Shown piece by piece: positions 5,849 through 13,910 of a stretch of DNA of 19,092 nucleotides. The notes below the pieces were generated by a model. It ran no database searches and was not told the DNA's origin. It saw nothing but the letters and a program-made list of their open reading frames with translations. Source of the stretch: an uncultured Bacilli bacterium (GTDB taxonomy: Bacteria; Bacillota_I; Bacilli_A; RF39; UBA660). The stretch lies in contig CALVMI010000053.1 of the NCBI GenBank assembly GCA_944345045.1, positions 1-19,092 on the forward strand. The letters are read 5' to 3'. Numbering within the stretch: the first letter of the stretch is position 1; the number at the start of each line of letters is the position of its first letter. The translations under genes and the position numbers were made by a program.

Positions 5849-6542
5849 TTGGTTATTTGATTATCCAAATTTAAAAGTTTATCAGTATGAAGAGGGTTTC
5901 AAGTTTTCTTTAGATTCTATTTTATTAGCAGAATTTGCTAAAATTCGTAAAAGTGATGAACAAATTATTGATTTGTGTACAGGAAATGGAGTTATTCCGA
6001 TTATTTTAAATTATAAATATCATAAAAAGATTATTGGTGTAGAAATTCAAAAAGATATTTATGATTTGGCGGTTGCTTCGGTAATGGAAAACAATATGGA
6101 AAATGATATATCCTTTATTAATGATAGTGTTTTGCAGTTAGAAAATTATTTCCCGGGAAATAATTTTGATGTTGTCCTATCTAATCCGCCTTATTTTAAA
6201 TTTCATAATCAGGCATTTATTAATGAAAATTCCTTGAAAAGTATTGCTAGACACGAAATAGAGATTGATTTAGAAAATTTACTTCGTATTGCAAGTTTTT
6301 TGTTAAAGAGTAAGGGAAGGTTTTATTTAGTTCATATACCGAGTCGGATTGATGAAATTGTTGTATATGCTGTAAAGTATCATTTGGCGGTTAAAAAAAT
6401 TCAATTTGTTTATTCAAATTTAAATGAGTCACCGATTATTATGCTTGTTCTGTTAGTAAAAGATGGAAAGTTTGGTACGAAAATCGGTCCGCCGGTTTCC
6501 ATAAAGAATGCTCAAACATATCAAAATATTTTTAAAGAGTGA
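5826..6542 (+). CDS. trmN6: tRNA1(Val) A37 N6-methyltransferase (YabB/TrmN6)
   Basis: A class I SAM-dependent methyltransferase of 238 residues. Motif I is IDLCTGNGVIPI (48-59), the acidic SAM-ribose residue lies in GVEIQ (71-75), and motif IV is SNPPYF (119-124), the NPPY signature of N6-adenine methylases. The N-terminal YQYEEGFKFSLDSILLAEF (19-37) is typical of YabB/TrmN6. AGGAG (5814-5818) is 7 bases from TTG 5826 and 13 from the in-frame ATG 5832, so TTG is preferred, though ATG is possible. It overlaps the ricT end. The yazA and rsmI genes that follow in B. subtilis are missing, and pth comes next. A perfect Noc site sits in codons 107-111. Confidence 0.87.
   Translation: MIMQKQLNWLFDYPNLKVYQYEEGFKFSLDSILLAEFAKIRKSDEQIIDLCTGNGVIPIILNYKYHKKIIGVEIQKDIYDLAVASVMENNMENDISFINDSVLQLENYFPGNNFDVVLSNPPYFKFHNQAFINENSLKSIARHEIEIDLENLLRIASFLLKSKGRFYLVHIPSRIDEIVVYAVKYHLAVKKIQFVYSNLNESPIIMLVLLVKDGKFGTKIGPPVSIKNAQTYQNIFKE
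6148..6161. promoter_or_regulatory. Noc binding site 3, inside trmN6
   Basis: ATTTCCCGGGAAAT is perfect, again flanked by T and A. It is read as TTC CCG GGA AAT (Phe-Pro-Gly-Asn), a different frame from the copy in ybaB. It lies in a variable linker before NPPY. Confidence 0.8.
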
Positions 6543-6550
6543 GGTGTTAT

Positions 6551-7096
6551 ATGAAATTAGTTGTTGGTTTAGGAAATCCTGGTAAAGAATATGAAAATAC
6601 TAGACATAATGTAGGTTTTATGGTATTAGATTCTTTTGATTTTTCTTATACTTTAGAAAAAAAATTTCAAGCTTTTATTTCTAAGCAAAAAATTCATGAT
6701 GAGGAAGTTCTATTTGTAAAACCGATTACTTTTATGAATCTAAGTGGTATTGCTGTTCAGAAAATTGTTAAATATTATAAAATCTCTCTTGAAGATATTT
6801 TGATTATTCAAGATGATATGGATCTTAAAATGGGAACATATAAGTTGAAGATGAATAGCTCTTCTGGTGGTCATAACGGAATTAAATCTATTATTTCTAG
6901 TTTGCAAAGTGAGAATTTTTGTCGTTTGAAGATTGGAATAGGTCATGATTATGATATTTCAACTGTTGATTACGTATTAGGAAAATTTTCTAAGAAAGAT
7001 CAACAATTTTTAGAGGAGCATTATTTATTATTTCAAGAAATTATTTTGTCTTTTATAGAAGAAGGCGTTCAAAAAACAATGAATCAATATAACTAA
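6551..7096 (+). CDS. pth: Peptidyl-tRNA hydrolase
   Basis: A 181-residue Pth1 family enzyme that recycles peptidyl-tRNA released from stalled ribosomes. The N-terminal GLGNPGKEYENTRHNVGF (6-23) contains N9 and the catalytic H19. KPITFMNLSG (57-66) supplies N63, IIQDDMDL (85-92) supplies D88, and SSSGGHNGIKSI (103-114) supplies N109. These match the E. coli residues N10, H20, N68, D93 and N114. ATG 6551 was chosen because GAGGTG (6541-6546) is 4 bases upstream and the family begins MKLxVGLGNP; an in-frame GTG at 6539 would add four residues. It leads into mfd after 13 bases, as pth and mfd are neighbours in B. subtilis, but without the intervening fin gene. Confidence 0.96.
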   Translation: MKLVVGLGNPGKEYENTRHNVGFMVLDSFDFSYTLEKKFQAFISKQKIHDEEVLFVKPITFMNLSGIAVQKIVKYYKISLEDILIIQDDMDLKMGTYKLKMNSSSGGHNGIKSIISSLQSENFCRLKIGIGHDYDISTVDYVLGKFSKKDQQFLEEHYLLFQEIILSFIEEGVQKTMNQYN

Positions 7097-7109
7097 AGAG
7101 GGGATTTAT

Positions 7110-10100
7110 ATGAAACTTTTTGAAAAATTTTCTTTTGACAATGAAGTGATTATAGAAGGGTTAACTAATGAGTTATCCGCTTTTTACGTGCTTGAATGTT
7201 TTAAAAGAGAAGCAAATAATATTATTGTTTTAGCTAGTAATTTATATATAGCTAATCAAATATTTCACTCATTAGAGACATATACAGATCAAGTTTTGCT
7301 TTTTCCAATGGATGATTTTTTTACTTCGGTTGCTATTGCTGTTTCTCCAGAGTTAAAGTTAAAAAGATTAGAAACCTTGGAGAAACTTAAAACCGGAAAA
7401 CATATTGTAGTTACCAATTTAATGGGATATTTACATTTTTTACCAAATAAAAAAGAGCAAGAAAATTTAGAAATTACTTTAAAACGCGAGATGGAAATTT
7501 CAAGAGATAGAGTTGTTCAAATTTTGGATTCTTTAGGATATCAGAGAGATTCTATTGTTACGTCTACAGGTGAATACTCAGTGCGAGGATTTATTGTTGA
7601 TGTTTTTTTTCATGGAGAAGATCACCCTGTTCGAATTGAATTTTTTGGAGATACTATTGAAGAAATAAGATATTTTGACGAGGAATCACAGCTTTCTTTG
7701 GAAAAGATTGATCAAATTACTTGTCAGGCTAATGAGGAGATTCGATTAGGAGATCCAAATTCTTTATATGATTATATGAATGATGTTACTTTAATTTTTT
7801 TAGATAAGGAACAAATTCTAGCAAGTTATGAAAAATTAAATGAAGAAGCAATGCATTTTAATGAAGAAGAAAATACTCCTTCAAAAAGACATTTTTGGTA
7901 TTTTGAAGAGTTACATCCAAGAAAAAGTCTTTATCTTAATCAGGTTACTAATGAAATAAATAAAGATGTTAAAAGATTTCATACTGCTGAAATTGAAAAT
8001 TATCGTGGTGATTTTACTAAGTTACATGATCAGGTGTTTTCTTATATTCATCAAGGAAAAACTGTGTTATTTGCCTTATCAAAAGATTCTCAAATTAAGT
8101 TGATTAAAAGCTTGTTTGATGAGATATATCTTTTGAAAGATGATGAATTGTTAAAAAATAAAATTCAAATTCTTCAAACTAAGATAAATCGTGGATTTAT
8201 ATGGGATGATCTTGTTGTTATTTCCGAATTTGATATTGAAGAAATAAAAGAAGAGAAAGTTTATAAAAATCCTATTCATATTGGTAAAAAAGTTTCAGGA
8301 TTAGATGCATTGTCACTTGGCGATTATGTTGTACACCGGGTGCATGGTATAGGTATATATAATGGCGTGGTTACTTTAGAAAATCATGGTATAAAAAAGG
8401 ATTATATTCAAATCACTTATTTAGGAAATGATAAAATTTATATTCCAGTAGAAAAGATTTCTACTATTTATAAATATAGTGATGCTGATGGAATGAAACC
8501 GCAAATTAATAAGCTCGGTTCTACGGCATGGCAAAAGAAGAAGCAGTCTATTCAAAAAAGAATACATGATATTTCAAAAGAACTTATTGAATTATATGCT
8601 AAGAGAAATCAAACCGTTGGTGAGGCTTATGTTGATTATCCTGAAGAGGAAATTTTTGCTAAGTCCTTTATATACGATGAAACAAGGGATCAAGCGCGAG
8701 CAATACATGATGTTTTGCATGATTTAGATTCTACTGTACCTATGGATCGATTACTTTGTGGTGATGTAGGTTTTGGAAAAACTGAAGTTGCTTTTCGGGG
8801 AATGTTTAAGACTGTTTGTAATAATCATCAAGTTATGTATCTTTGTCCAACAACAATTTTGTCTAAACAGCAGTATGAATCTGCACTTGACCGTTTTAAA
8901 GATTATCCGGTTGAGATCGCTTTGTTAAACCGTTTTACAACACCTAAAGAAGTAAAACGAATTTTGCATGATTTGGAATTAGGAAAAATTGATATTGTTT
9001 TTGGGACGCATCGTCTATTAAGTGATGATGTTAAATTTAAGAGATTGGGTTTACTTATTGTCGATGAAGAACAACGATTTGGTGTAACGCATAAAGAAAA
9101 AATTAAGAAATATAAAAATGATGTTAATATACTTACCCTTTCCGCTACACCGATTCCTAGAACTCTTAAGATGGCTTTATCGGGCCTTAGAGATTTATCA
9201 ATTATTGATACGCCACCTATTAATCGGTATCCAGTTCAAACTTATGTAGTTGCAGAAAGTGATTTGCTTATAAAAGATGCAATTTATAAAGAATTGGCAC
9301 GTGGAGGACAAATATTTATTTTATATAATCGAATTGATTCTATTGAAGATATTTTATTTAAACTAAGAAGACTTGTTCCTGAAGCTCGTATTCGTTATGC
9401 TCATGGCAGGATGAATAAACAAGAATTAGATACTATTATGGAAGATTTTATTGATCAAAAGTTTGATGTTTTGTTAAGTACAACAATTATTGAAACAGGT
9501 ATTGATATTCCTAATGCAAATACATTAATTATTTATAACGCGGATTATTTTGGTTTGAGTCAACTTTATCAGCTTCGTGGAAGAGTCGGAAGAAGTAATA
9601 AAATAGCTTATGCTTATTTAATGTATCAGAAAAATAAAATGCTTAATGACATTGCAGTCAAAAGATTACAAGCTATTCGTGATTTTACGGAATTAGGTAG
9701 TGGATATAAAATTGCAATGCGAGATCTGTCTATTCGTGGAGCGGGTGATATTTTAGGAAGTGAGCAAGCTGGTTTTGTTGATTCAGTTGGAATTAGTTTA
9801 TATATGAAAATGATTGAAGAAGAAATGAAACGGTTAAAAGGTGAGGAAGTTATTGAAGAAGATTCTAAAGAGTCATTAATAAATGTAGAAACACATATTA
9901 CGAAAGAATATGTCGAAGATGAATCCGTACGTATTGAAATTCACCAAATGATTAATGAAATTGATTCTTATGAAAAATTAGAAAATGTAAAATCACAGTT
10001 AGAAGATCGTTTTGGAATGGTTACAAAAGAGATGGAAATTTATATGTATGAAGAGTGGTTTGAAAAATTAGCTGAGCGTTTAAAAATAACGGATGTACGT

Positions 10101-10322
10101 CAAACTGATCGAAACATTACTATCGTGTTACCTGAAGAAGTTTCCTCAAAAATTAAAGGAGATAAACTCTTTTTGGAAGCATATAGTATTAATCCTAAAT
10201 TTCAATTAAAGTATGAAAATAAGAAAATATATCTTTCTTTAAATCTTTTACAATTAAAAACTCATTTTATTTTTGATGTTGTAAAACTTATTCAGAAAAT
10301 TGCTTTGGATTTAGAAGTATAA
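7110..10322 (+). CDS. mfd: Transcription-repair coupling factor Mfd
   Basis: A 1070-residue ATP-dependent translocase that removes RNA polymerase stalled at lesions and recruits UvrA. Domains in order: UvrB-homology region (about 1-230) with SPELKLKRLETLEKL and GEYSVRGFIVDV; linker D3; CarD-like RNA polymerase interaction domain with GDYVVHRVHGIGIYNG (about 394-462); RecG-like motor with Walker A GDVGFGKT (551-558), DEEQ (652-655), TLSATPIPRTL, and motif VI RGRVGR (823-828); C-terminal TRCF domain (about 950-1070). It is roughly 100 residues shorter than B. subtilis Mfd, with compaction spread over the linker and termini and no motor motif missing. RBS AGAGGGG precedes ATG 7110. It is the last gene of the run that starts at bofA. 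Confidence 0.97.
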   Translation: MKLFEKFSFDNEVIIEGLTNELSAFYVLECFKREANNIIVLASNLYIANQIFHSLETYTDQVLLFPMDDFFTSVAIAVSPELKLKRLETLEKLKTGKHIVVTNLMGYLHFLPNKKEQENLEITLKREMEISRDRVVQILDSLGYQRDSIVTSTGEYSVRGFIVDVFFHGEDHPVRIEFFGDTIEEIRYFDEESQLSLEKIDQITCQANEEIRLGDPNSLYDYMNDVTLIFLDKEQILASYEKLNEEAMHFNEEENTPSKRHFWYFEELHPRKSLYLNQVTNEINKDVKRFHTAEIENYRGDFTKLHDQVFSYIHQGKTVLFALSKDSQIKLIKSLFDEIYLLKDDELLKNKIQILQTKINRGFIWDDLVVISEFDIEEIKEEKVYKNPIHIGKKVSGLDALSLGDYVVHRVHGIGIYNGVVTLENHGIKKDYIQITYLGNDKIYIPVEKISTIYKYSDADGMKPQINKLGSTAWQKKKQSIQKRIHDISKELIELYAKRNQTVGEAYVDYPEEEIFAKSFIYDETRDQARAIHDVLHDLDSTVPMDRLLCGDVGFGKTEVAFRGMFKTVCNNHQVMYLCPTTILSKQQYESALDRFKDYPVEIALLNRFTTPKEVKRILHDLELGKIDIVFGTHRLLSDDVKFKRLGLLIVDEEQRFGVTHKEKIKKYKNDVNILTLSATPIPRTLKMALSGLRDLSIIDTPPINRYPVQTYVVAESDLLIKDAIYKELARGGQIFILYNRIDSIEDILFKLRRLVPEARIRYAHGRMNKQELDTIMEDFIDQKFDVLLSTTIIETGIDIPNANTLIIYNADYFGLSQLYQLRGRVGRSNKIAYAYLMYQKNKMLNDIAVKRLQAIRDFTELGSGYKIAMRDLSIRGAGDILGSEQAGFVDSVGISLYMKMIEEEMKRLKGEEVIEEDSKESLINVETHITKEYVEDESVRIEIHQMINEIDSYEKLENVKSQLEDRFGMVTKEMEIYMYEEWFEKLAERLKITDVRQTDRNITIVLPEEVSSKIKGDKLFLEAYSINPKFQLKYENKKIYLSLNLLQLKTHFIFDVVKLIQKIALDLEV

Positions 10323-10345
10323 TTTTTTGAAAATGCACCAGAATA
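10317..10345 (+). promoter_or_regulatory. Putative forespore sigma-G promoter of spoVT
   Basis: GTATA (10317-10321) and CAGAATA (10339-10345) are separated by 17 bases. They match sigma-G elements GnATR and CAnnnTA, giving a start near 10352. The -35 overlaps the last codons of mfd. B. subtilis spoVT is sigma-G controlled; both elements are loose, so confidence is moderate. Confidence 0.4.
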
Positions 10346-10370
10346 TTTTTAGAATGGAGTGAGTTTCGGA

Positions 10371-10883
10371 GTGAAAGATACTGGTGTTATAAGAAAGATT
10401 GATGAGTTGGGACGAATAGTTATTCCAAAAGAAATTCGAAGAAGTCTTGGAATTCGTGATGGAGAAAATTTAGAAATATTTGTTAAAGATTCGGGTATTT
10501 GTTTGCAGAAGCACTCTAGATTATTAAATTATCAGGAATTAGCTAATTCTTTATGTTCAGTGGCTTATGAGGTTATGGGATATAAGATTTTAATGTTTGA
10601 TCGTGAAGAAGTCCTTGCTTCTTTTGATAATGTTTATAAGCACATTTCTTTAACACAAAAATTAGAAAAAATGTTAGAGGGAAGAGAATGTTATGAATCC
10701 GTTATGCGTGAAAGTCTTTTAGAAGAAGTTCAACCCTGTTACTATTATGTTGTTCCCATTATTCTTTCAACAGATGTAGTCGGACTTCTTGTAATGATAA
10801 GCGAGACATCTTTTTCTGAAGAACAGAAACGTTTTTTAAAGTTTTTAGCTCAATTATTAGTTAATAAAATTGATGTATTATAA
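10371..10883 (+). CDS. spoVT: Stage V sporulation transcription factor SpoVT
   Basis: A 170-residue forespore regulator. The N-terminal AbrB-type swapped-hairpin DNA-binding domain is GVIRKIDELGRIVIPKEIRR and the following LGIRDGENLEIFV (5-40). The remaining 115 residues fit the GAF-like C-terminal domain that separates SpoVT from plain AbrB (about 94 residues). GTG 10371 gives the family N-terminus MKxTG; GTG 10359 would add SFG plus a start residue. The nearest SD is GGAG at 10356-10359, 11 bases away, which is long, so 10359 is not fully excluded. SpoVT modulates late forespore (sigma-G) genes. The mfd-spoVT order is conserved with B. subtilis. A terminator follows at once. Confidence 0.92.
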   Translation: MKDTGVIRKIDELGRIVIPKEIRRSLGIRDGENLEIFVKDSGICLQKHSRLLNYQELANSLCSVAYEVMGYKILMFDREEVLASFDNVYKHISLTQKLEKMLEGRECYESVMRESLLEEVQPCYYYVVPIILSTDVVGLLVMISETSFSEEQKRFLKFLAQLLVNKIDVL

Positions 10884-10904
10884 GGCACTTTTGGTGCTTT
10901 TTTT
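10882..10904 (+). terminator. Intrinsic terminator after spoVT
   Basis: AAGGCAC (10882-10888) pairs with GTGCTTT (10894-10900, one G-U) over a 5-base loop, then T4. The stem overlaps the stop codon. Confidence 0.8.
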
Positions 10905-10918
10905 GTGTTCTATTGTAA

Positions 10919-10947
10919 TTGACCAAATTCAAAATCTGTGATAGAAT
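10919..10947 (+). promoter_or_regulatory. Strong sigma-A promoter of the RNHCP gene
   Basis: TTGACC (10919-10924), 17 bases, then TAGAAT (10942-10947) with an extended TGA before it (10939-10941). The predicted start is near 10954, leaving a leader of about 25 nt. Confidence 0.75.
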
Positions 10948-10978
10948 ACCTTAAAATTTAGTAAGAGAGTGTTTTATT

Positions 10979-11305
10979 ATGGAAAAGCAATATGCTAAGT
11001 TTACTATGATTGATGAAGATTTTACGTGTGATGTATGTGGAAGTTTCGTAAAAGCATTAGGCTATACAGCTCGAGATCATTGTCCTAATTGTTTATGTTC
11101 TAAACATGTTGATGTAAATCCCGGTGATAGAGCTTGTAGTTGTCATGGAATTTTGGAACCGGTTGCTATTGAGCTTGGAAAAAAAGGTGAATATAAAATA
11201 GTTTATATTTGTACTACGTGTGGTATGATCAAAAAAAATAAAGTCGCGAATGATGACAATATGGATTTAATTATTCAAATAATGAGTAATCCAACAAAAT
11301 ATTAA
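10979..11305 (+). CDS. RNHCP-domain zinc-ribbon protein, function unknown
   Basis: A 108-residue cysteine-rich protein. FTCDVCG (C17, C20) precedes the core ARDHCPNCLCSKHVD (31-45; C35, C38, C40) and GDRACSCHG (C53, C55), then VYICTTCG (C78, C81). This is the pattern of the RNHCP domain family (consensus RNHCPxCLxSxHVDxxPGDR), here with RDHCP instead of RNHCP. The paired CxxC motifs suggest two zinc sites; a nucleic-acid role has been presumed for the family, but none is established that I know of. It has its own strong promoter, sits between spoVT and metS, and no gene of this kind is at this place in B. subtilis. The RBS is weak (AGAGAG, 10964-10969). Confidence 0.8.
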   Translation: MEKQYAKFTMIDEDFTCDVCGSFVKALGYTARDHCPNCLCSKHVDVNPGDRACSCHGILEPVAIELGKKGEYKIVYICTTCGMIKKNKVANDDNMDLIIQIMSNPTKY

Positions 11306-11309
11306 ATTG

Positions 11310-11337
11310 TTGACATTTTATTAATCTATGTTAAAAT
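11310..11337 (+). promoter_or_regulatory. sigma-A promoter of the metS T-box leader
   Basis: TTGACA (11310-11315), 16 bases, TAAAAT (11332-11337) with an extended TG (11329-11330). Transcription should start near 11344. Confidence 0.7.
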
Positions 11338-11343
11338 TAGTTT

Positions 11344-11541
11344 AATCAATGTTGAAGGAAAGAGTATATATTAAGGCTTTTATAGAGAGTTTACGTTTGG
11401 TGAAAGTAAATAAAGTTTTTTTATAGAAGATGGCTCCGGAGTTGAATCGCTTTCATCAGCGTTAACAGATAAAGTGCATGAATAAATCATGAAATAAGGT
11501 GGTACCACGGGTTTGCTCGTCCTTATATTCATGATTTTTTT
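11344..11541 (+). promoter_or_regulatory. T-box riboswitch, methionine specifier
   Basis: A tRNA-sensing leader directly upstream of metS. Stem I shows GAGAG and the distal GGTGAAA loop closed by TTTAC/GTAAA. A candidate specifier codon ATG lies at 11430-11432, followed by GCTCCGGAGTTG. A small hairpin CGCT/AGCG follows. The T-box AAGGTGGTACCACGG (11496-11510) holds TGGT (11500-11503), which would pair with an ACCA tRNA 3' end. Uncharged tRNA-Met should favour the antiterminator and turn on metS. Codon assignment rests on position and on the downstream gene agreeing with it. Confidence 0.9.
11485..11541 (+). terminator. T-box-controlled terminator of metS
   Basis: AATCATGAAATAAGG (11485-11499) pairs with CCTTATATTCATGATT (11521-11536) with one bulged base, then T to 11541. 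The 5' arm overlaps the T-box antiterminator sequence, so the two structures exclude each other. Confidence 0.88.
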
Positions 11542-11568
11542 AATTTTTATTAGAAAAGAGGAGAGAAT

Positions 11569-13116
11569 ATGGAAAAGTATTATATCACAACGGCAATTGC
11601 TTATGCTTCTGCTAAGCCTCATATTGGAAATACTTATGAAATTGTTTTAGCAGATGCTATTGCGCGTTATAAAAGATTAAAAGGTTTTGATGTATATTTT
11701 CAAACAGGAACAGACGAACATGGTGAGAAAATTGAACAAAAAGCGCTTGCAGCTCATCAAGAACCACAGGAATATGTAGATAATGTTTCGCAGGAAATTA
11801 AACGAATTTGGGATTTGATGAATACTAGTTATGATAAATTTGTTCGTACAACTGATAAAACTCATAAAGAGGTAGTTGGTCGTTTATTTGAAAAACTATA
11901 TAATCAAGGAGATATTTATTTAGATCGTTATGAAGGCTGGTATTGTACACCTTGTGAATCTTTTTGGACGGAAACGCAGTTAGTAGATGGTAAATGTCCT
12001 GACTGTGGACGAGAGGTAACCAAAAGAAGTGAAGAAGCATATTTCTTTAAATTGTCTAAATATCAAGATAGATTAATTCAGTATATTGAAGATCATCCAG
12101 ACTTTATTCAACCTGAATCGCGTAAAAACGAAATGATTAATAATTTTTTGAAACCAGGATTACAAGATTTATGTGTTTCACGGACAACTTTTGACTGGGG
12201 AATACGTGTTCCATTTGATGATAAGCATATTGTTTATGTTTGGATCGATGCTTTGTCAAATTATATTACCAATATTGGATATGATGTTGATGGGGGCGAC
12301 GAGAATTTCAAAAAGTGGTGGCCTGCTGACTTACAATTAGTAGGTAAGGATATTATTCGTTTCCATACCATTTATTGGCCTATTTTATTAATGGCATTAG
12401 ATATTCCTTTACCAAAAAAAGTGTTTGGTCATCCTTGGCTTTTAATGAATAATGATAAAATGAGTAAAAGCAAGGGAAATATTTTATATGCCGATGAGTT
12501 AGTTGATTTATTTGGAGTAGATGCAGTACGTTACTATTTACTTCATGAAATCCCTTTTGCCAGTGATGGAACTATTTCTTATGAACTTATTATGGAACGT
12601 ATTAATAGTGATTTAGCAAATGTATTGGGTAATTTAGTAAATCGAACTATTTCGATGGCTAATAAATATTTTGGAGGATCTATTTCTAATAAGAAAATTT
12701 CTGAAGAAGTAGATCAACCATATCTTCAATTGTTAAATTCTTTAGAAGAACGTGTTGAAAATAAAATGGCTCGTTTAGAAATTGGTCTTGCTTTAGATGA
12801 AATTTTCGATACTTTACGTGCTAGTAATAAATATATTGATGATACAATGCCATGGGCTTTAGCTAAGAATGAAGCAGAGTTGGATCGATTAGAAACTGTA
12901 TTATATAATTTATTAGAAGGTATTCGTGTTTGCTCTATTTTTCTAGAACCATATTTACCAGATACTGCTAAAGAAATTCAAAGACAATTAGGTTTATCAG
13001 AGAGAACAATGCAATATGTTTCGACAAATTCTTATCAAGTGACCGAACCAACACCTTTATTTATGAGAATAGATATTCCTAAAAAATTAGCTGAAATTTT
13101 AGATAATAAGGAATAA
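11569..13116 (+). CDS. metS: Methionyl-tRNA synthetase
   Basis: A 515-residue class I enzyme charging tRNA-Met. The HIGH-type motif is PHIGN (17-21), the zinc knuckle is C126, C129, C143, C146 (CTPC and CPDC), and KMSKS is at 297-301 in the context NNDKMSKSKGN. The C-terminal helical anticodon-binding domain ends near residue 515. The approximately 110-residue tRNA-binding (Trbp111-like) domain found at the end of the roughly 660-residue B. subtilis MetS is absent, as in other short MetRS proteins. AGGAG (11559-11563) lies 5 bases before ATG 11569. Expression is set by the T-box; tatD is co-transcribed two bases downstream, as metS-yabD in B. subtilis. Confidence 0.97.
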   Translation: MEKYYITTAIAYASAKPHIGNTYEIVLADAIARYKRLKGFDVYFQTGTDEHGEKIEQKALAAHQEPQEYVDNVSQEIKRIWDLMNTSYDKFVRTTDKTHKEVVGRLFEKLYNQGDIYLDRYEGWYCTPCESFWTETQLVDGKCPDCGREVTKRSEEAYFFKLSKYQDRLIQYIEDHPDFIQPESRKNEMINNFLKPGLQDLCVSRTTFDWGIRVPFDDKHIVYVWIDALSNYITNIGYDVDGGDENFKKWWPADLQLVGKDIIRFHTIYWPILLMALDIPLPKKVFGHPWLLMNNDKMSKSKGNILYADELVDLFGVDAVRYYLLHEIPFASDGTISYELIMERINSDLANVLGNLVNRTISMANKYFGGSISNKKISEEVDQPYLQLLNSLEERVENKMARLEIGLALDEIFDTLRASNKYIDDTMPWALAKNEAELDRLETVLYNLLEGIRVCSIFLEPYLPDTAKEIQRQLGLSERTMQYVSTNSYQVTEPTPLFMRIDIPKKLAEILDNKE

Positions 13117-13118
13117 AT

Positions 13119-13868
13119 ATGTTTGTAGATACGCATTGCCATTTATATAATGAATATTATTCTTCTATAGAGGAAGAAATAACTGCTTCTAAAAAATTAG
13201 GAATTGGTACTTTTATTGTTGCTGGATGTGACAGAAAAAGTAATGCTGAAGTGATGGAGTTAATTCAAAAATATCCAGAGATTTATGGTACTTTAGGTAT
13301 TCATCCGGAGTTTGTTCATGATTATCGTGAAGAGGATTTGAAATTTTTAGAGGAAAATTTAAAGAACTCTAAGATTGTTGCTATCGGTGAAATTGGCCTA
13401 GATTATCATTATGAAAAAGAAAGTAAAGAAGAGCAAAAAAAATTATTTACTTATCAACTTGAGATCGCTAAAAGAAATCAGTTACCTGTGGTTATTCATT
13501 CTCGTGAGGCAACGGAAGATACAATTACTATTTTAAAACAATACCCGGAGGTTAAAGGTGTAATTCATTCTTTTTCGGGCAGTTTAGAGGTGGCAAATAT
13601 TTATATCAAAATGGGATATAAATTAGGAATCAATGGCGTGGTTACTTTTAAAAATAGTCATTTGAAAGAGTTATTACCTTCTATATTATCTTCTATTATA
13701 TTAGAAACAGATAGTCCTTACTTAACTCCTCATCCGCATAGAGGTGAAAAAAATTCTCCGCAAAACATTTCTTTAATTGCTGATTTTATTTGTGAATATT
13801 TAAAGATATCTAAAGAACAACTTTTAAAAATTACCAATGAGAATGTAAAGAGCGTTTTTGACATTTAG
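13119..13868 (+). CDS. tatD: TatD family metal-dependent hydrolase (YabD)
   Basis: A 249-residue TIM-barrel deoxyribonuclease-like hydrolase. Metal ligands are all present: H6 and H8 (DTHCHL), E91 (GEIGLDY), H127 (VIHSRE), H150 (HSFSG) and D198 (ETDSPYL). TatD enzymes show 3'-5' exonuclease or D-aminoacyl-tRNA-related activities in some organisms; the exact substrate here is not known. It begins two bases after the metS stop, with AAGGA upstream, and so is under T-box control. It ends just as the next promoter's -35 TTGACA begins, with no terminator seen between. Confidence 0.94.
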   Translation: MFVDTHCHLYNEYYSSIEEEITASKKLGIGTFIVAGCDRKSNAEVMELIQKYPEIYGTLGIHPEFVHDYREEDLKFLEENLKNSKIVAIGEIGLDYHYEKESKEEQKKLFTYQLEIAKRNQLPVVIHSREATEDTITILKQYPEVKGVIHSFSGSLEVANIYIKMGYKLGINGVVTFKNSHLKELLPSILSSIILETDSPYLTPHPHRGEKNSPQNISLIADFICEYLKISKEQLLKITNENVKSVFDI

Positions 13869-13886
13869 CTATAGGTGTGATATCAT
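13858..13886 (+). promoter_or_regulatory. sigma-A promoter of the 3D-domain gene
   Basis: Perfect -35 TTGACA (13858-13863), 17 bases, -10 TATCAT (13881-13886) with extended TGA (13878-13880). It overlaps the tatD stop codon region. Confidence 0.78.
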
Positions 13887-13910
13887 GTCTTTATAAGACG
13901 AGGTGTTAAG

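Noticed and set aside
9296..9306. An eighth parS around CACGTG in mfd
   Set aside because: The context TTGGCACGTGGAGG matches only the core hexamer; the TGTTT and AAACA arms are missing.
1525..12040. Several minus-strand open frames of 62-106 codons
   Set aside because: All lie opposite well-conserved + strand genes (dnaX, ricT, pth, metS), lack Shine-Dalgarno sites and read as low-complexity hydrophobic or Asn-rich sequence.
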